Source of the DNA: JBBDIP01 sp050260675
GTDB lineage: Bacteria > Bacillota > Sulfobacillia > Fermentithermobacillales > Fermentithermobacillaceae
Reading direction: 5' to 3'
NCBI GenBank assembly: GCA_050260675.1
Contig: JBLNCN010000005.1
Location: forward strand, 620,001 to 684,000
Length of the DNA: 64,000 bases
Below the pieces are notes generated by a model. The model did no database searches, was not told where the DNA came from, and was given only the letters and a program-made list of their open reading frames with translations. Each line of letters begins with the position of its first letter. The stretch's first letter is position 1. The translations under genes were made by a program, and so were the position numbers. Below are positions 25,460 to 35,254 of the stretch, piece after piece.

Positions 25460-26617
25460 TTGAGCGATATTCCAGTGAGGAATGCCGAAGTGATGAACGA
25501 CGGAGTGATGAATGACGGAGTGAGGAATGGCGGCAGCGGCGGCGATACTGGAACCGTCGGAGCGCCGTCCATAAACGACGGCGATACTCCAACCCTCGGC
25601 ACGCTGTTCATGCAGCCGGACGTCGACGGTGCCCGCGAGTTCTTCCGCCGAAAGAGCCGAGCGCTGACGGATAAGCGGATGGCAGTTCGGGAAGCCGTCT
25701 CCACCCTCATCCGAGATGGCGACTACCTGGCCATCGGGGGGTTCGGGACTAACCGCATCCCCACCGCCGTCCTCCACGAAATCCTTCGCCAGCAGCGGAA
25801 AGGCCTCGGGCTGTCCGGTCACACAGCGACCCACGACTTCCAGATCCTCGCCGCCGGAGGCGCCATTGACCGCGTGGACGTCGCCTACGTCATTGGACTG
25901 GAGGCCCGCGGGCTATCCAGGGTTGCGAGGCGCCTGTTCGAGGAGGCAAAAGTCCAAGTCACCGAGTGGACCAACGCTGCCTTGGCCTGGCGCTACAGGG
26001 CGGCGGTCATGGGAGTGCCGTTTGTCCCAGCCCGCGTCATGTTTGGGACCGACACGTATAGGCGCAGCGCGGCCAGGACCGTCCGTTGCCCCTTCACGGG
26101 CCAGAAGCTGCTGGCGCTCCCCGCCCTCTACCCCGACGTCGCGGTCATCCACGTCCACAGAGCCGACAAGTATGGGAATTGCCAGATAGACGGCATCAGC
26201 GTGGCGGACTACGACGTTGCCCGGGCGTCCAAACGGGTCATCATCACGACCGAACGCGTTGTGGACGAGGACGTCATCCGCGCCGACCCGACCCGAACGA
26301 TTATCCCTGGATACTGCGTGGATGCGGTTTGCGAAGTCCGGTATGGCAGTTTCCCCGGAAACATGCCCTACGAGTATTTCTCCGACGAAGACCACCTGCG
26401 CGAGTGGCTGGCGGCCGATTCCAAGCCCGAAACGCTGAGGCCCTTCCTTGATAAGTACGTGTACGGGACAGCGGATTTCGAGGCCTACCTGGAGCTTTGC
26501 GGAGGCGAAGAGCGGATGGCCCATCTGAGGAGACTGGAGTTGTTGGAGCCGGATGAGCCGGCGGGCATGGATGACACGACAGCGGATGGCCACGACGAAG
26601 GAGGTGCCCTGCGATGA
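25460..26617 (+). CDS. CoA-transferase family I, subunit A
   Basis: 385 residues from TTG at 25460 after AAGGAGGT. The fold begins near residue 65 (REAVSTLIRDGDYLAIGGFG), with HPxx-like segments replaced by IHVHRADKYGNCQIDG and IITTERVVDED, as in glutaconate/IpdA-type subunits. It transfers CoA between acyl groups together with the next gene product, whose start overlaps its stop. The N-terminus is extended by about 60 residues, including a 15-bp unit repeated four times (VMNDG type; units at 25475, 25490, 25505 and 25520). Acyl substrate unknown. Confidence 0.85.
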   Translation: MSDIPVRNAEVMNDGVMNDGVRNGGSGGDTGTVGAPSINDGDTPTLGTLFMQPDVDGAREFFRRKSRALTDKRMAVREAVSTLIRDGDYLAIGGFGTNRIPTAVLHEILRQQRKGLGLSGHTATHDFQILAAGGAIDRVDVAYVIGLEARGLSRVARRLFEEAKVQVTEWTNAALAWRYRAAVMGVPFVPARVMFGTDTYRRSAARTVRCPFTGQKLLALPALYPDVAVIHVHRADKYGNCQIDGISVADYDVARASKRVIITTERVVDEDVIRADPTRTIIPGYCVDAVCEVRYGSFPGNMPYEYFSDEDHLREWLAADSKPETLRPFLDKYVYGTADFEAYLELCGGEERMAHLRRLELLEPDEPAGMDDTTADGHDEGGALR

Positions 26618-27432
26618 TGTCGGATGGCGACACCCGCCACGCCCGCCCTACGGATGCGCCTGCCTATAACCCGATGGAACTGATGATCTGCCTGGCTGCC
26701 CGCTGTTTGGAGGACGGTTCCAGCGTAGTGGTCGGGACCGGCGCCCCCTGCGCCGCGGCGATGCTGGCGCAGAAGACCGCTGCCCCCAACATCATGGTCA
26801 TGTTTGAGGCGGGCGGGGTGGGGCCCGTCCTCCCCACCATGCCGATTTCGGTCGGCGATTCCCGCACCTTCCACCGCGGGATCATGGCGTCCAGCATGCT
26901 CGAGATAATGGAGGCCTGCCAGCGCGGCATGGTCGACTACTGCTTCTTGGGCGGCGCCCAGATCGACATGTGCGGAAACATTAACTCAACGGTCATCGGA
27001 GACTTCGAGAAGCCCAAGGTGCGGTTCCCCGGGTCCGGAGGGGCCAACGACCTGGCATCCCTGTGCTGGAAAACCATGGTCATCACGCCGCACGATCCGC
27101 GCCGGTTCGTTCCCAAGGTCGACTTCATCACGACGCCTGGATACCTCACGGGACCAGGGGCTCGCGAGGCCGCCGGCCTCCCACCCGGCACCGGCCCCCA
27201 CAAGATCATCACGAACCTGTGCGTAATGGGGTTTGACCAGGAGAGCAAGCGGATGATGGTGGAGAGCGTCCATCCTGGCGTCACCCGCGAGGAGATCACC
27301 GCGGCCACTGGGTTTGACCTGCTCTGGGCCCAGGATGTGAAGGAGTCTCCGCCTCCCACCGCCGAAGAGTTGAGGATACTGCGGGAAGAGGTCGACCCGC
27401 TCAAATACATCATCGGCAGGCAGGCGGGATAG
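26614..27432 (+). CDS. CoA-transferase family I, subunit B
   Basis: 272 residues; ATG at 26614 overlaps the subunit A stop (ATGA) and follows AAGGAGGTGCCCTGCG. VMFEAGGVGPVLPTMPISVGD contains the E-x-G-x-x-G segment that carries the catalytic Glu in glutaconate-type CoA-transferases. Later segments FLGGAQIDMCGNINSTVIGD and GSGGANDLASLC are family-typical. It forms a heteromer with subunit A. With the thiolase downstream this suggests breakdown of a dicarboxylic or branched acyl-CoA. Confidence 0.87.
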   Translation: MMSDGDTRHARPTDAPAYNPMELMICLAARCLEDGSSVVVGTGAPCAAAMLAQKTAAPNIMVMFEAGGVGPVLPTMPISVGDSRTFHRGIMASSMLEIMEACQRGMVDYCFLGGAQIDMCGNINSTVIGDFEKPKVRFPGSGGANDLASLCWKTMVITPHDPRRFVPKVDFITTPGYLTGPGAREAAGLPPGTGPHKIITNLCVMGFDQESKRMMVESVHPGVTREEITAATGFDLLWAQDVKESPPPTAEELRILREEVDPLKYIIGRQAG

Positions 27433-27515
27433 CGGTGAGGAAACCGACTGGACACCGCCGATCCGATGAGGAAAAGCGGAGTGAAGCTGGTAGCAGCAAG
27501 CTATTGGAGGGATTG

Positions 27516-28757
27516 ATGGTGAGAAGAGCCGTCATCGTGAGCGCGGTCCGGACCGCGATTGGCACTTTCGGAGGAGCCCTGTCCCAGGTCAGTGCCGTGG
27601 ACCTTGGGGCTGCCGCAGTTAAGGAGGCCATCGCCCGCGCGGGGGCGAGCAGGGGCAACGCGGCTGGCAGCGATGCAGATGAGATTCGGGCAGACGGAGT
27701 CCATGCAGACGCCGTCCAGGTAGATGAGGTCATCCTCGGTAACGTCCTTCAAGCAGGCCTGGGACAGAACGTGGCCAGGCAGGTTGCTGTTAAGGCAGGC
27801 GTGCCCATCGAGGTCCCGTGCACGACAGTCAACAAAGTCTGCGGATCGGGGCTGAAGGCCGTAGCACTGGCTGCTCAGGCAATTGTGGCCGGGGACGCCG
27901 ACGTGATCGTCGCAGGCGGGACCGAGAGTATGGATATGGCGCCCTACCTGGTCGATAAAGGCAGGTACGGCTACAGGATGGGCCATGCCCAGTTGACCGA
28001 CGCCATGATCCGCGACGGTCTATGGTGCGTCTTCGGCGACACCCACATGGGGGTAACCGCAGAGAACGTGGCCGAAAAGTGGGGTATCACCCGGCAGATG
28101 CAGGACGAATTCGCGGTGCTGAGCCAAAACCGCGCCGAGAGAGCCATTACGTCCGGCCGCTTCAAGGACGAGATAGTGCCGGTTGAAATTCCCCAGCGCA
28201 AAGGCCCGCCCGTGATCTTCGCCCAGGACGAGCATCCCAGGTTCGGGTCCACCGTTGATAAGGTAACCGGCCTGAGGCCGGCTTTCCGACCGAACGGGAC
28301 CGTAACCGCCGGCAACGCGTCAGGCATCAACGACGGTGCGGCAGCGCTGTGCCTTATGTCGGACGAGATGGCATCCCGGCTCGGCGTGAGGCCGCTCGCG
28401 ACAGTCCGGGCGTGGGCTGCGGCGGGAGTGGATCCCTCCATAATGGGCGTGGGCCCCGTCCCTGCAACCAAGAAAGCCCTGGCCAAGGCCGGATTGGCGC
28501 TGGACGACATCGACCTAATCGAGGCCAACGAGGCTTTCGCGGCTACCAGCCTCGCTGTGGCCAAGGAACTGGGATTTGATCCCGAGAAGGTCAACGTGAA
28601 CGGCGGGGCTATCGCCCTTGGCCATCCGATTGGGGCGAGCGGAGCCAGAATACTGGTTACGCTCCTGCATGAGATGGCGAAGAGGGATGTCCACCTCGGT
28701 CTTGCCACCCTCTGCATCGGCGGCGGGATGGGCATGTCGCTGATTGTGGAAAGGTGA
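27516..28757 (+). CDS. Acetyl-CoA acetyltransferase (thiolase)
   Basis: 413 residues from ATG at 27516, after TTGGAGGGATTG; the frame opens further upstream without a ribosome site. Catalytic residues: acyl-accepting Cys in NKVCGSGLKAV, His in GHPIGASGAR and Cys in CIGGGMGMS, with NEAFA before them. It joins or cleaves acetoacetyl-CoA-type thioesters. The insert ARAGASRGNAAGSDADEIRA-DGVHADAVQVDEV lengthens a loop near residue 45 by about 20 residues through GCAGA(T/C)-like repeats. Third gene of the CoA-transferase operon. Confidence 0.93.
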   Translation: MVRRAVIVSAVRTAIGTFGGALSQVSAVDLGAAAVKEAIARAGASRGNAAGSDADEIRADGVHADAVQVDEVILGNVLQAGLGQNVARQVAVKAGVPIEVPCTTVNKVCGSGLKAVALAAQAIVAGDADVIVAGGTESMDMAPYLVDKGRYGYRMGHAQLTDAMIRDGLWCVFGDTHMGVTAENVAEKWGITRQMQDEFAVLSQNRAERAITSGRFKDEIVPVEIPQRKGPPVIFAQDEHPRFGSTVDKVTGLRPAFRPNGTVTAGNASGINDGAAALCLMSDEMASRLGVRPLATVRAWAAAGVDPSIMGVGPVPATKKALAKAGLALDDIDLIEANEAFAATSLAVAKELGFDPEKVNVNGGAIALGHPIGASGARILVTLLHEMAKRDVHLGLATLCIGGGMGMSLIVER

Positions 28758-28797
28758 CGCCGGACTGTGACGCCGACCTGATTCTTGTGATGAGGAA

Positions 28798-28861
28798 ACC
28801 GACAGATCCCGGTCCATGGGTGGGGCGATACCGACAGATCCCGGTCCCATGGGTGGGGCGC
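28798..28861. repeat. 32-bp direct repeat, two units
   Basis: ACCGACAGATCCCGGT..CATGGGTGGGGCG begins at 28798 and again at 28830; the unit is 32 bases. It lies between the thiolase stop and the large glycosyltransferase gene. Its period matches the arrays at 25.35 and 37.9 kb, although the sequence differs. Confidence 0.85.
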
Positions 28862-28927
28862 TGTAGCACCGTCAACACATTGTAGGAAAATGGCTGGCTA
28901 AGTAAACCTTTAGGGCAGCCATTCGAT

Positions 28928-28944
28928 ATTCCCAATATGGGAAT
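28928..28944. promoter_or_regulatory. Palindrome over the glycosyltransferase start codon
   Basis: ATTCCCA-ATA-TGGGAAT is a perfect 7+7 inverted repeat that contains the ATG at 28937. It could be an operator or an RNA hairpin that hides the start. No Shine-Dalgarno is visible, so translation may be weak or controlled. Confidence 0.4.
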
Positions 28945-31900
28945 GGGCTCTCCATCGGCGCAAAGGCAGGATGTGAACCTGCTGATACCGACGTCGGCCC
29001 GCACGGCGTTGTATGTCGGATGCGGGGACGGTTCGCTTGGTCATGCCCTCAAGCGGGATCGCAACATCGAAGTCAGCGGCATCGAGATGTCTCCCCTCGC
29101 CTCCCGAGCACGCGAGGTGCTGGACAGGGTCTACTCGGGGCAGGTTGAGGATGTCGCCCAGAAGCTCCCGCCGAGTTACTTTGACTGCATCGTATTCTCA
29201 GACGTGCTGGAGCGCCTAACCAATCCCCAAAGGGCAATTACGCTCCTAAAGAAAAGTCTGAAACCCCAAGGCACAATCATTGTCAGCGCACGCAACGCGC
29301 GGTATTGGCCGGTGTTGAAGGCGCTGCTTGCCGATAACTACATACCTGCCGCTGAGGCCTCTTCGGGTGGCTCTTCGACGGCCCCTTCGGGAGACTCTTC
29401 GACGACCCCTTCGACGCGGGATGGCGCTCCCGCTGCACCTGCGGCGAGGACTCCTGATCAAGAGAACCTGCGTCTACTCACAAAGTCGGCGATTGTCGCG
29501 CTCCTAAAGTCGACGGGCTTCGAGATCTCACTCATTCGACCTGCAAAGGACCCGGACCAGGCAGGCATGCCGGAAGCTCTGCGCCAGGTCATTGCCTCCG
29601 AACTGTGCGTTGATGCAGCGGCACTGGCTGCGGAAACGTCGGAGAGTGCCTACCTGGTCGTGGCCCGTCCAGCGACCGCCGTGGGCGTGACCGCAACAAG
29701 GACAAATGTGGCCGGTGCAGGTGCGGGTGGGACAGCAGCAGGCACAGCTGGGGCAGGCGCAGGCACAGCTGGAGCAGGCGCCAACGCTGGCAGGATTGGG
29801 GCGAGCTCAAGCCGCAGTGATGCACGCGCGTCGACCGCAGTGGGTGGCGCGAGTGGAGTAGGCTCCCCCGTTATCCCCCAATTGGCCCCGCAGGGCAAAG
29901 GCGGCGGGCCGGGTGCAGGCGGAGTTTCAGGTGCAGGCGCGAGTAGAGTTGCAGCCGGTGGAGCATCCGCTGCAGCCGGAGCCCAAGGAGCAGGTGTTCA
30001 AGCCCACGGGTCCCAAGGCGCCGCCAACTCAGACGCCCAGAGCGGCCCTGGAGCAAAGGGAGCACAAGCCCCCGCACCGCCCAAACGGAAGCCCATCGCC
30101 AGCATTGTCATTCTTACATGGAATCAGAAGGAACTGACGGAGAAACTCCTCCGCAGCCTGGAGACCACGACCAAGGTGCCGCACGAGGTCATCGTGGTAG
30201 ATAACGGCTCCAGCGATGGCACCGCCGAGCTCCTGGCAGCCTACGCTGCTGAACGCGGAGCCGCAGGGTTCGACGTGCGCCCGGTCTTGAACAGCGAGAA
30301 CGTCGGCATCGCCAAAGGCTTCAATATGGGACTCAAACTGGTCACAGGCGAGTACGTGGTCCTCCTCCACAACGATGTGGTCCTCCCTGCGCAGTGGTTG
30401 GAGCGGATGATACGCCACTTCCGCGTCGACAGGAAGATAGGGCTGGTCGGACCTCGCTCAAACTGCGCGAAGCCGCATCAGATTGCGCCGCTCGGATACC
30501 GTGATCTTGGCGAGTTCCCCGACTTCGCCGAGGCTTTTTACGCCAGGAACCAGGGAAATCGTACCAAGGTCGATAGCCTGGGCGGATTCTGCCTGGCTGC
30601 CAGGCGCGAAGTGCTTGCCAAGACCGGGCTCTTCGACGAGTCATACGAGGTAGCCCGGTACGAAGACGACGACCTCTGCATGCGTGTCCGCTTGGCAGGG
30701 TTCCAGCCGGTGGTGGCGGACGACATCTACGTCCACCACAGCGGCTCGGCATCCTTTAAGAGAAATGAAGTGGACCCGCTCCCGTTCGCCGAAGCAAACC
30801 GCGGCAAGTTCATCTCCCGGTGGGATCTCAAGCCAAGCATCGCATACGTGATGCGTTGGTCCTCACAATCGGCTGTAGCGCAGACCGTCTTCAAGCAGGC
30901 CAACGATCTCGCCGCCCTTGACTACAAGGTGCGCATCATTTCACTTGAAGGAAAGCCTGAATTCATTGACGTCAATGCCGAGTTCCTGCGGGTGGGTGCG
31001 TTTGAAATGCTGCCGCCGCTCGAGGACGACATCGTGGTCGTCTGCTCGGCTCTGGACCTGCCGATCATTGCCCCTCGGTGCAGGGGAAAGCTTGTTCACT
31101 TGTGCACCGGATACGAGTCCTATGCCTATGGCTCCAGCCCGGACGACGCAATGGCGGAGAAGCCCCAGATAGACAGGTACCACTCGGTCCCGTGCGCCCG
31201 CATCGTCACGTCAGCCCACTTGCGTGACCTCTTCGAGACGCGGTTTGGCCAGGCCACGATGCTCGTGCCGGGGTGGCTTGATCCAGTCCTCGGGTCCCCG
31301 CGGGAGACGGTGTGGCCCGGAGTGCTCGATAGCGCGAACATCCTTTTCGTTGGACGACCCACCCTCTCGAAGGGCTTCGCGGACTTCACTGCAGCGATTC
31401 GCGCGGTCCGCAAGAAGTATCCCAAGGTGACGATGCACCTGGCCGTTCCGCCGCGCACGATCCCGTCGCAAGAGAAGGCCGAGGCCATGTTCGACGGGCC
31501 GGTGGTACTGCACGCCGGCTTGTCAAAGACTGAAATGGAGGCGCTGTACAGGTCCGTCGACGTCGCCGTTTTCCCGTCCTGGTACGAGGGCACCAGCCTC
31601 CACGTGCTCGAGGCCATGGCCTGCGGATGCCCGGTCATAACCGCGGACAGCCTCGGTATCCGCGACACCTGCAAGGATGGAGAGAACGCTCTCATCGTGA
31701 CCCCGGGGTATCCACGGAAGCTGGCGCAGGCCATCACCCGCCTGATCGAAGACGAGGAGATGCGGCAGCGCCTCGCCAATGAGGGTCCTAAGGTCGCCGC
31801 GCAGTTTACTCACGACGAATCCCGAAAGGCCCTTCAGGCCGCGATGGACGCAGTATTCCGCTGGGAAACCGTGCCGGCGGATCACAAGCCCTCGCTGCAG

Positions 31901-33445
31901 CGGAGCGGCGCTGTTGTTCCGGGCCTGACTTCCATCGTGATCGTCACCCTGAACGCCTTCGAGTTTGCCAGCAAGTGCATTGACTCGATCTTCCAGAACT
32001 CGGACACCGAACCGTTTGAGCTCATCGTCGTGGACAACGGGTCAACGGACAACACCTGGCCCTTCCTTGAGGACCTGGCCCGAAAGCGGAAGGGTGTCCG
32101 GGTCCTGAGAAACCCCAACAACATGGGGTTCTCCTACGCCGCTAACCAGGGTATTTTCCTCTCCAAAGGCGAGTTTATCGTCATGCTGCACAGCGACACG
32201 CTTGTCACCAAGGGATGGCTGCGCCGCCTGAAGCGGATCGCCTCCTCAGTGCCCGGTGCAGGCCTGGTCGGACCTGTCTCCAACAGTGTCAGCGGAGAAC
32301 AGGCCGTGGAAACCGGCGAACTCAGGACAATGGATCAGATCCAAGGATACGCAGGCGCCATGGCCGTGCAGCAGGCCGGTCAGACCCTTGAAGTCAGCCG
32401 CCTCTCCGGCTTCTGCCTCATGGCAAAGCGCGAGTTCCTGGACCGCGTTGGCGTGCTGGACATCGTCTATCCTGCCAGCGGGTTCGAGGACGACGATCTC
32501 TCCGTCCGAGCGCGTCTGGCCGGATATAAGTGCATGATTGCCCGAGACGTATTCATCTACCACTTCCAGAGCAGGACGTTTGCCGACAACAACATGGACC
32601 GCGCGCGCCTGATGGAGCAGAACCGCCGCAGGTTCCTACGCAAGTGGGCAGCGCTGCTGAAAGGTGCTGGCGCCGTAGATGCCGACTCGCTGGGTGGCAA
32701 CAGGTCCACGCCTCTCACAGGCGCAGAGCGATTGGCCCGCCGCATCGCCGAACGCGGAGGCACAGGCGATGCCGGGGATGAATCCTCCGATTTCCTGCCG
32801 CCCGAGGATATGGGTCCGGTCGCAATCGCGGCCAAAGACGCACCGTCCCGGCCTTCGACCAAGCTGGCACCGGAGTCCGACAGGACTTCTGCCGCAGCCT
32901 CGCCTAGCGACACTCCTGGAATTGAGGAGCCGGCTCAGGGGGGCGCATCCGGCGAGGAAGAGCAGAATGGCTCCTCTACCCCCATGACTGTCGAGGACCT
33001 GCACCGCCGGGCTGATGCCCAGCTCCAGGTCGGCCGCTTCATCATCGCCCAGGCCATGTTCGAACGAATCCTCAAGACACGGCCTCTGGACGTGCGCGCG
33101 CGCTACGGCGCCGCTCTTTGCGCCGTCCAAACGGGCGACACGCGCAAGGCACGGAAGTACCTGAACTCCATCCTTTCGCAGCCGGAGCCTGGCACGACTC
33201 CTGGGACAACCGGGGACCTGCCCGGCCTCTCTTCAGAAGCTCGATCGTCAAGTGCCTCGAAGCGTGGGCGCATCGACCCTCCCAGTCTCCCGGGGATTTA
33301 CAACCTATTCGGCGTTTCTTTCCTCGTGGAGCAGGACTATTCCGCCGCTGCGGCTTGCTTTGAAAAGGCGCTTGCCATCGACCCCTCCTTTGCGGAAGCA
33401 GTGGAAAACCTGCGGGTAGCCCAGGAAGGCATGTCGCGAGACTAG
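28937..33445 (+). CDS. Giant methyltransferase / glycosyltransferase / TPR protein
   Basis: 1502 residues. Domains in order: a SAM-dependent methyltransferase (about 20-240; ALYVGCGDGSLG, FDCIVFSDVLERL); an Ala/Gly-rich linker of about 130 residues; a family 2 glycosyltransferase (about 390-640; SIVILTWNQKELTEKLL, VVDNGSSDGT, NDVV); a GT1/GT4-type domain (about 660-970; ILFVGRPTLSKGF, PSWYEGTSLHVLEAMACG); a second GT2 (about 995-1250; SIVIVTLNAFEF, VDNGSTDN, HSDT); a disordered stretch; and TPR units (about 1350-1502). It probably builds a glycan on a surface protein or lipid in the cytoplasm. Its stop overlaps the next, convergent gene's stop. No other glycan genes lie nearby. Confidence 0.88.
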   Translation: MGMGSPSAQRQDVNLLIPTSARTALYVGCGDGSLGHALKRDRNIEVSGIEMSPLASRAREVLDRVYSGQVEDVAQKLPPSYFDCIVFSDVLERLTNPQRAITLLKKSLKPQGTIIVSARNARYWPVLKALLADNYIPAAEASSGGSSTAPSGDSSTTPSTRDGAPAAPAARTPDQENLRLLTKSAIVALLKSTGFEISLIRPAKDPDQAGMPEALRQVIASELCVDAAALAAETSESAYLVVARPATAVGVTATRTNVAGAGAGGTAAGTAGAGAGTAGAGANAGRIGASSSRSDARASTAVGGASGVGSPVIPQLAPQGKGGGPGAGGVSGAGASRVAAGGASAAAGAQGAGVQAHGSQGAANSDAQSGPGAKGAQAPAPPKRKPIASIVILTWNQKELTEKLLRSLETTTKVPHEVIVVDNGSSDGTAELLAAYAAERGAAGFDVRPVLNSENVGIAKGFNMGLKLVTGEYVVLLHNDVVLPAQWLERMIRHFRVDRKIGLVGPRSNCAKPHQIAPLGYRDLGEFPDFAEAFYARNQGNRTKVDSLGGFCLAARREVLAKTGLFDESYEVARYEDDDLCMRVRLAGFQPVVADDIYVHHSGSASFKRNEVDPLPFAEANRGKFISRWDLKPSIAYVMRWSSQSAVAQTVFKQANDLAALDYKVRIISLEGKPEFIDVNAEFLRVGAFEMLPPLEDDIVVVCSALDLPIIAPRCRGKLVHLCTGYESYAYGSSPDDAMAEKPQIDRYHSVPCARIVTSAHLRDLFETRFGQATMLVPGWLDPVLGSPRETVWPGVLDSANILFVGRPTLSKGFADFTAAIRAVRKKYPKVTMHLAVPPRTIPSQEKAEAMFDGPVVLHAGLSKTEMEALYRSVDVAVFPSWYEGTSLHVLEAMACGCPVITADSLGIRDTCKDGENALIVTPGYPRKLAQAITRLIEDEEMRQRLANEGPKVAAQFTHDESRKALQAAMDAVFRWETVPADHKPSLQRSGAVVPGLTSIVIVTLNAFEFASKCIDSIFQNSDTEPFELIVVDNGSTDNTWPFLEDLARKRKGVRVLRNPNNMGFSYAANQGIFLSKGEFIVMLHSDTLVTKGWLRRLKRIASSVPGAGLVGPVSNSVSGEQAVETGELRTMDQIQGYAGAMAVQQAGQTLEVSRLSGFCLMAKREFLDRVGVLDIVYPASGFEDDDLSVRARLAGYKCMIARDVFIYHFQSRTFADNNMDRARLMEQNRRRFLRKWAALLKGAGAVDADSLGGNRSTPLTGAERLARRIAERGGTGDAGDESSDFLPPEDMGPVAIAAKDAPSRPSTKLAPESDRTSAAASPSDTPGIEEPAQGGASGEEEQNGSSTPMTVEDLHRRADAQLQVGRFIIAQAMFERILKTRPLDVRARYGAALCAVQTGDTRKARKYLNSILSQPEPGTTPGTTGDLPGLSSEARSSSASKRGRIDPPSLPGIYNLFGVSFLVEQDYSAAAACFEKALAIDPSFAEAVENLRVAQEGMSRD

Positions 33446-34263
33446 CAGAACAGCCTGTACCTATCCTTCAGACGCGACAGCTCCAGCGAACTCAAGTCGC
33501 TCATATCCTGTAGGCGGTCGATCAGCGCCGCCGCCACCTCGTCGGTAATGGAGTAGGTTGTGTCACCGATCCGCGCCTTTACCTGCAGCCCGATGTCGGC
33601 AAACCCGACTCCGGGCGACTTCGGGCCGATAAGCCACGCCAGTTGCACGGACCAGGGACGCTTGAAGTCCTGCTCCGGCGTGAAAACCGCGTGGCCGGTA
33701 GACTGGGCCAGCCCAATCACCTTTCTCTCAGGCGAGGTCACGTAGATGAAGAACAGATGGCCTGGCTGCACTCTCTTGGCGAGTCTTTCTTTGGAAAGCG
33801 GGAACCCGATGGTCGTGGTCAGCTCACGAGTACTCATCCCCAGGTAGAAGCCCGGGTACACCAATTTGATGGAGTACGTCTCCCCCAGCTGATTGTGGCG
33901 GATGAGCGGCGACTCGGCGCCATTTGCCAGCGGAGAGAGCGGCATACGCTGCGGCGACATCCCGCGTGCGGGTCTCGGAGGAAAAACCGGCGCATCAGTT
34001 GATTCACCTGAAGGAGCAACCTGCGCATCAATCCGTTGACTGAAAGGAGCAGCCGGCCCATCAGCCAGTTCACCCGAAGGGGCAACCGCTCTGTCAACCG
34101 GTACTGACGCTGCACGGTCCGAGTAGTACACCGGGGGCTCTGACGGACCCGGATAGGCCCGGCCAACTACCGGGACCTTTGAACCAAACTTCCTCTTCGA
34201 CTTGGACGGGAGCACGGGGGAATCCGAATCATGGACCAGGGGATCTATGGCTTCATTGCTCAT
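33442..34263 (-). CDS. Protein with C-terminal PUA/EVE-like domain
   Basis: 273 residues from ATG at 34263 with AGAGGTG upstream. The first half is disordered and contains about three copies of a 30-33-bp in-frame unit (VAPSGEL-D-PAAPFSQRIDAQ). The second half (about 120-273; LGMSTRELTTTIGFPLSKER, HLFFIYVTSPERKVIGLAQS) resembles an EVE/PUA fold, which binds modified bases or RNA. That call rests on the strand pattern and is tentative. It converges on the giant glycosyltransferase gene with a four-base overlap of stops (CTAG). Confidence 0.5.
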   Translation of the reverse strand: MSNEAIDPLVHDSDSPVLPSKSKRKFGSKVPVVGRAYPGPSEPPVYYSDRAASVPVDRAVAPSGELADGPAAPFSQRIDAQVAPSGESTDAPVFPPRPARGMSPQRMPLSPLANGAESPLIRHNQLGETYSIKLVYPGFYLGMSTRELTTTIGFPLSKERLAKRVQPGHLFFIYVTSPERKVIGLAQSTGHAVFTPEQDFKRPWSVQLAWLIGPKSPGVGFADIGLQVKARIGDTTYSITDEVAAALIDRLQDMSDLSSLELSRLKDRYRLFC

Positions 34264-34500
34264 AAGGGCACCTCTCTTGTCGAAAATGGTCCTGCGAGCC
34301 ATCTCGCAGTCACCAGGCGCCCATCCATATTTTACCAACCCATGCCTAATCTGACAAGCTCCGATTTCTACCGCCCCGGCCGGTGGCCGCCCGATTCGAC
34401 ATCCCCGCTGCCTTGGCTTTCTTAGCCGATCACACGATTCATAAGGAGTGCGGCCAGCTACACCGATCCATCCATAGTAGCCAGCCCAGGCATCAGCCCG

Positions 34501-35247
34501 TCACGCCAGTTCAGCAAGGGTGCGCGCGAGCACTGAGCGGGCAAGGATGACGGGAACCCCGACAATGTGCCGGACTCTGTCCTTCATGGCCAGCGTATAA
34601 CCGATGCAGTCCATCACGATCAGGTCCGCTCCCCACTCTCTTAGGGCATGGGCCTGCGCTTCGATCTCCACCGGCTGTCCATAGGGCGATGCAGCCCCAA
34701 TCCGCACTTGCGGAGTGATGGCGCTCCACCGGCGCATCCCCTGCTCGATCTGGTCTGCATCCGGCAGAAAAACCCCCAGTTTGAATGCCCGGCCGCATCC
34801 CCCATCAGCGTGAACGCCGCTGCTCTGCCCGCCGCTGCTTCGCGCCTGAGTCTCTGCCATCCCCGCCACCCCTGCCACTGCGTGGAATAACACTTTCTGC
34901 GGAACCACCAGGAGCTTGTCGCAGCGGAACTGCGGGAACTCGCCGGTGCAGACCAGCGCGATCGCGTCGGCGCCTCGCCCAACCAACTCGTCGATCTTCT
35001 CCTGCATCCGGGGGATGATGTGCTTCTCGGCGATCCTGACCGCCGTCCCATCCGCCATGCGCGTCACTAGCACGTCGTCTCCAAGCTCGGGCGCAAGCTT
35101 CTTGACTTCTTCAAGCGTTAATCCGTCCAGCGCGCCGGCTTCGAGGACCCGGACATCCTGCGCCATCACGAATCGCATCTCAGGAATGAGGTCTATCCTG
35201 GGCGACTGTCCGATCGTCACCGCTCCTAGAACCCGTCCCACGGCCAT
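34501..35247 (-). CDS. AroM family protein
   Basis: 248 residues from ATG at 35247. VLGAVTIGQSPRIDLIPEM at the start, LVCTGEFP in the middle and DLIVMDCIGYTLAMKD near the end are hallmarks of AroM, an Asp/Glu-racemase-superfamily protein with an undefined reaction. A block of about 20 residues (ETQARSSGGQSSGVHADGG) interrupts the middle. It is the last gene of a minus-strand operon behind DUF1177 and DUF917 genes, a set I associate with amino-acid or hydantoin catabolism in anaerobes. The exact role is unknown. Confidence 0.85.
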   Translation of the reverse strand: MAVGRVLGAVTIGQSPRIDLIPEMRFVMAQDVRVLEAGALDGLTLEEVKKLAPELGDDVLVTRMADGTAVRIAEKHIIPRMQEKIDELVGRGADAIALVCTGEFPQFRCDKLLVVPQKVLFHAVAGVAGMAETQARSSGGQSSGVHADGGCGRAFKLGVFLPDADQIEQGMRRWSAITPQVRIGAASPYGQPVEIEAQAHALREWGADLIVMDCIGYTLAMKDRVRHIVGVPVILARSVLARTLAELA

Positions 35248-35254
35248 CTCTCCC

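Noticed and set aside
29717..30080. Separate gene boundary inside the giant glycosyltransferase
   Set aside because: The Ala/Gly-rich linker is open throughout in one frame and no internal start with a ribosome site is seen, so one chain is the simpler reading.
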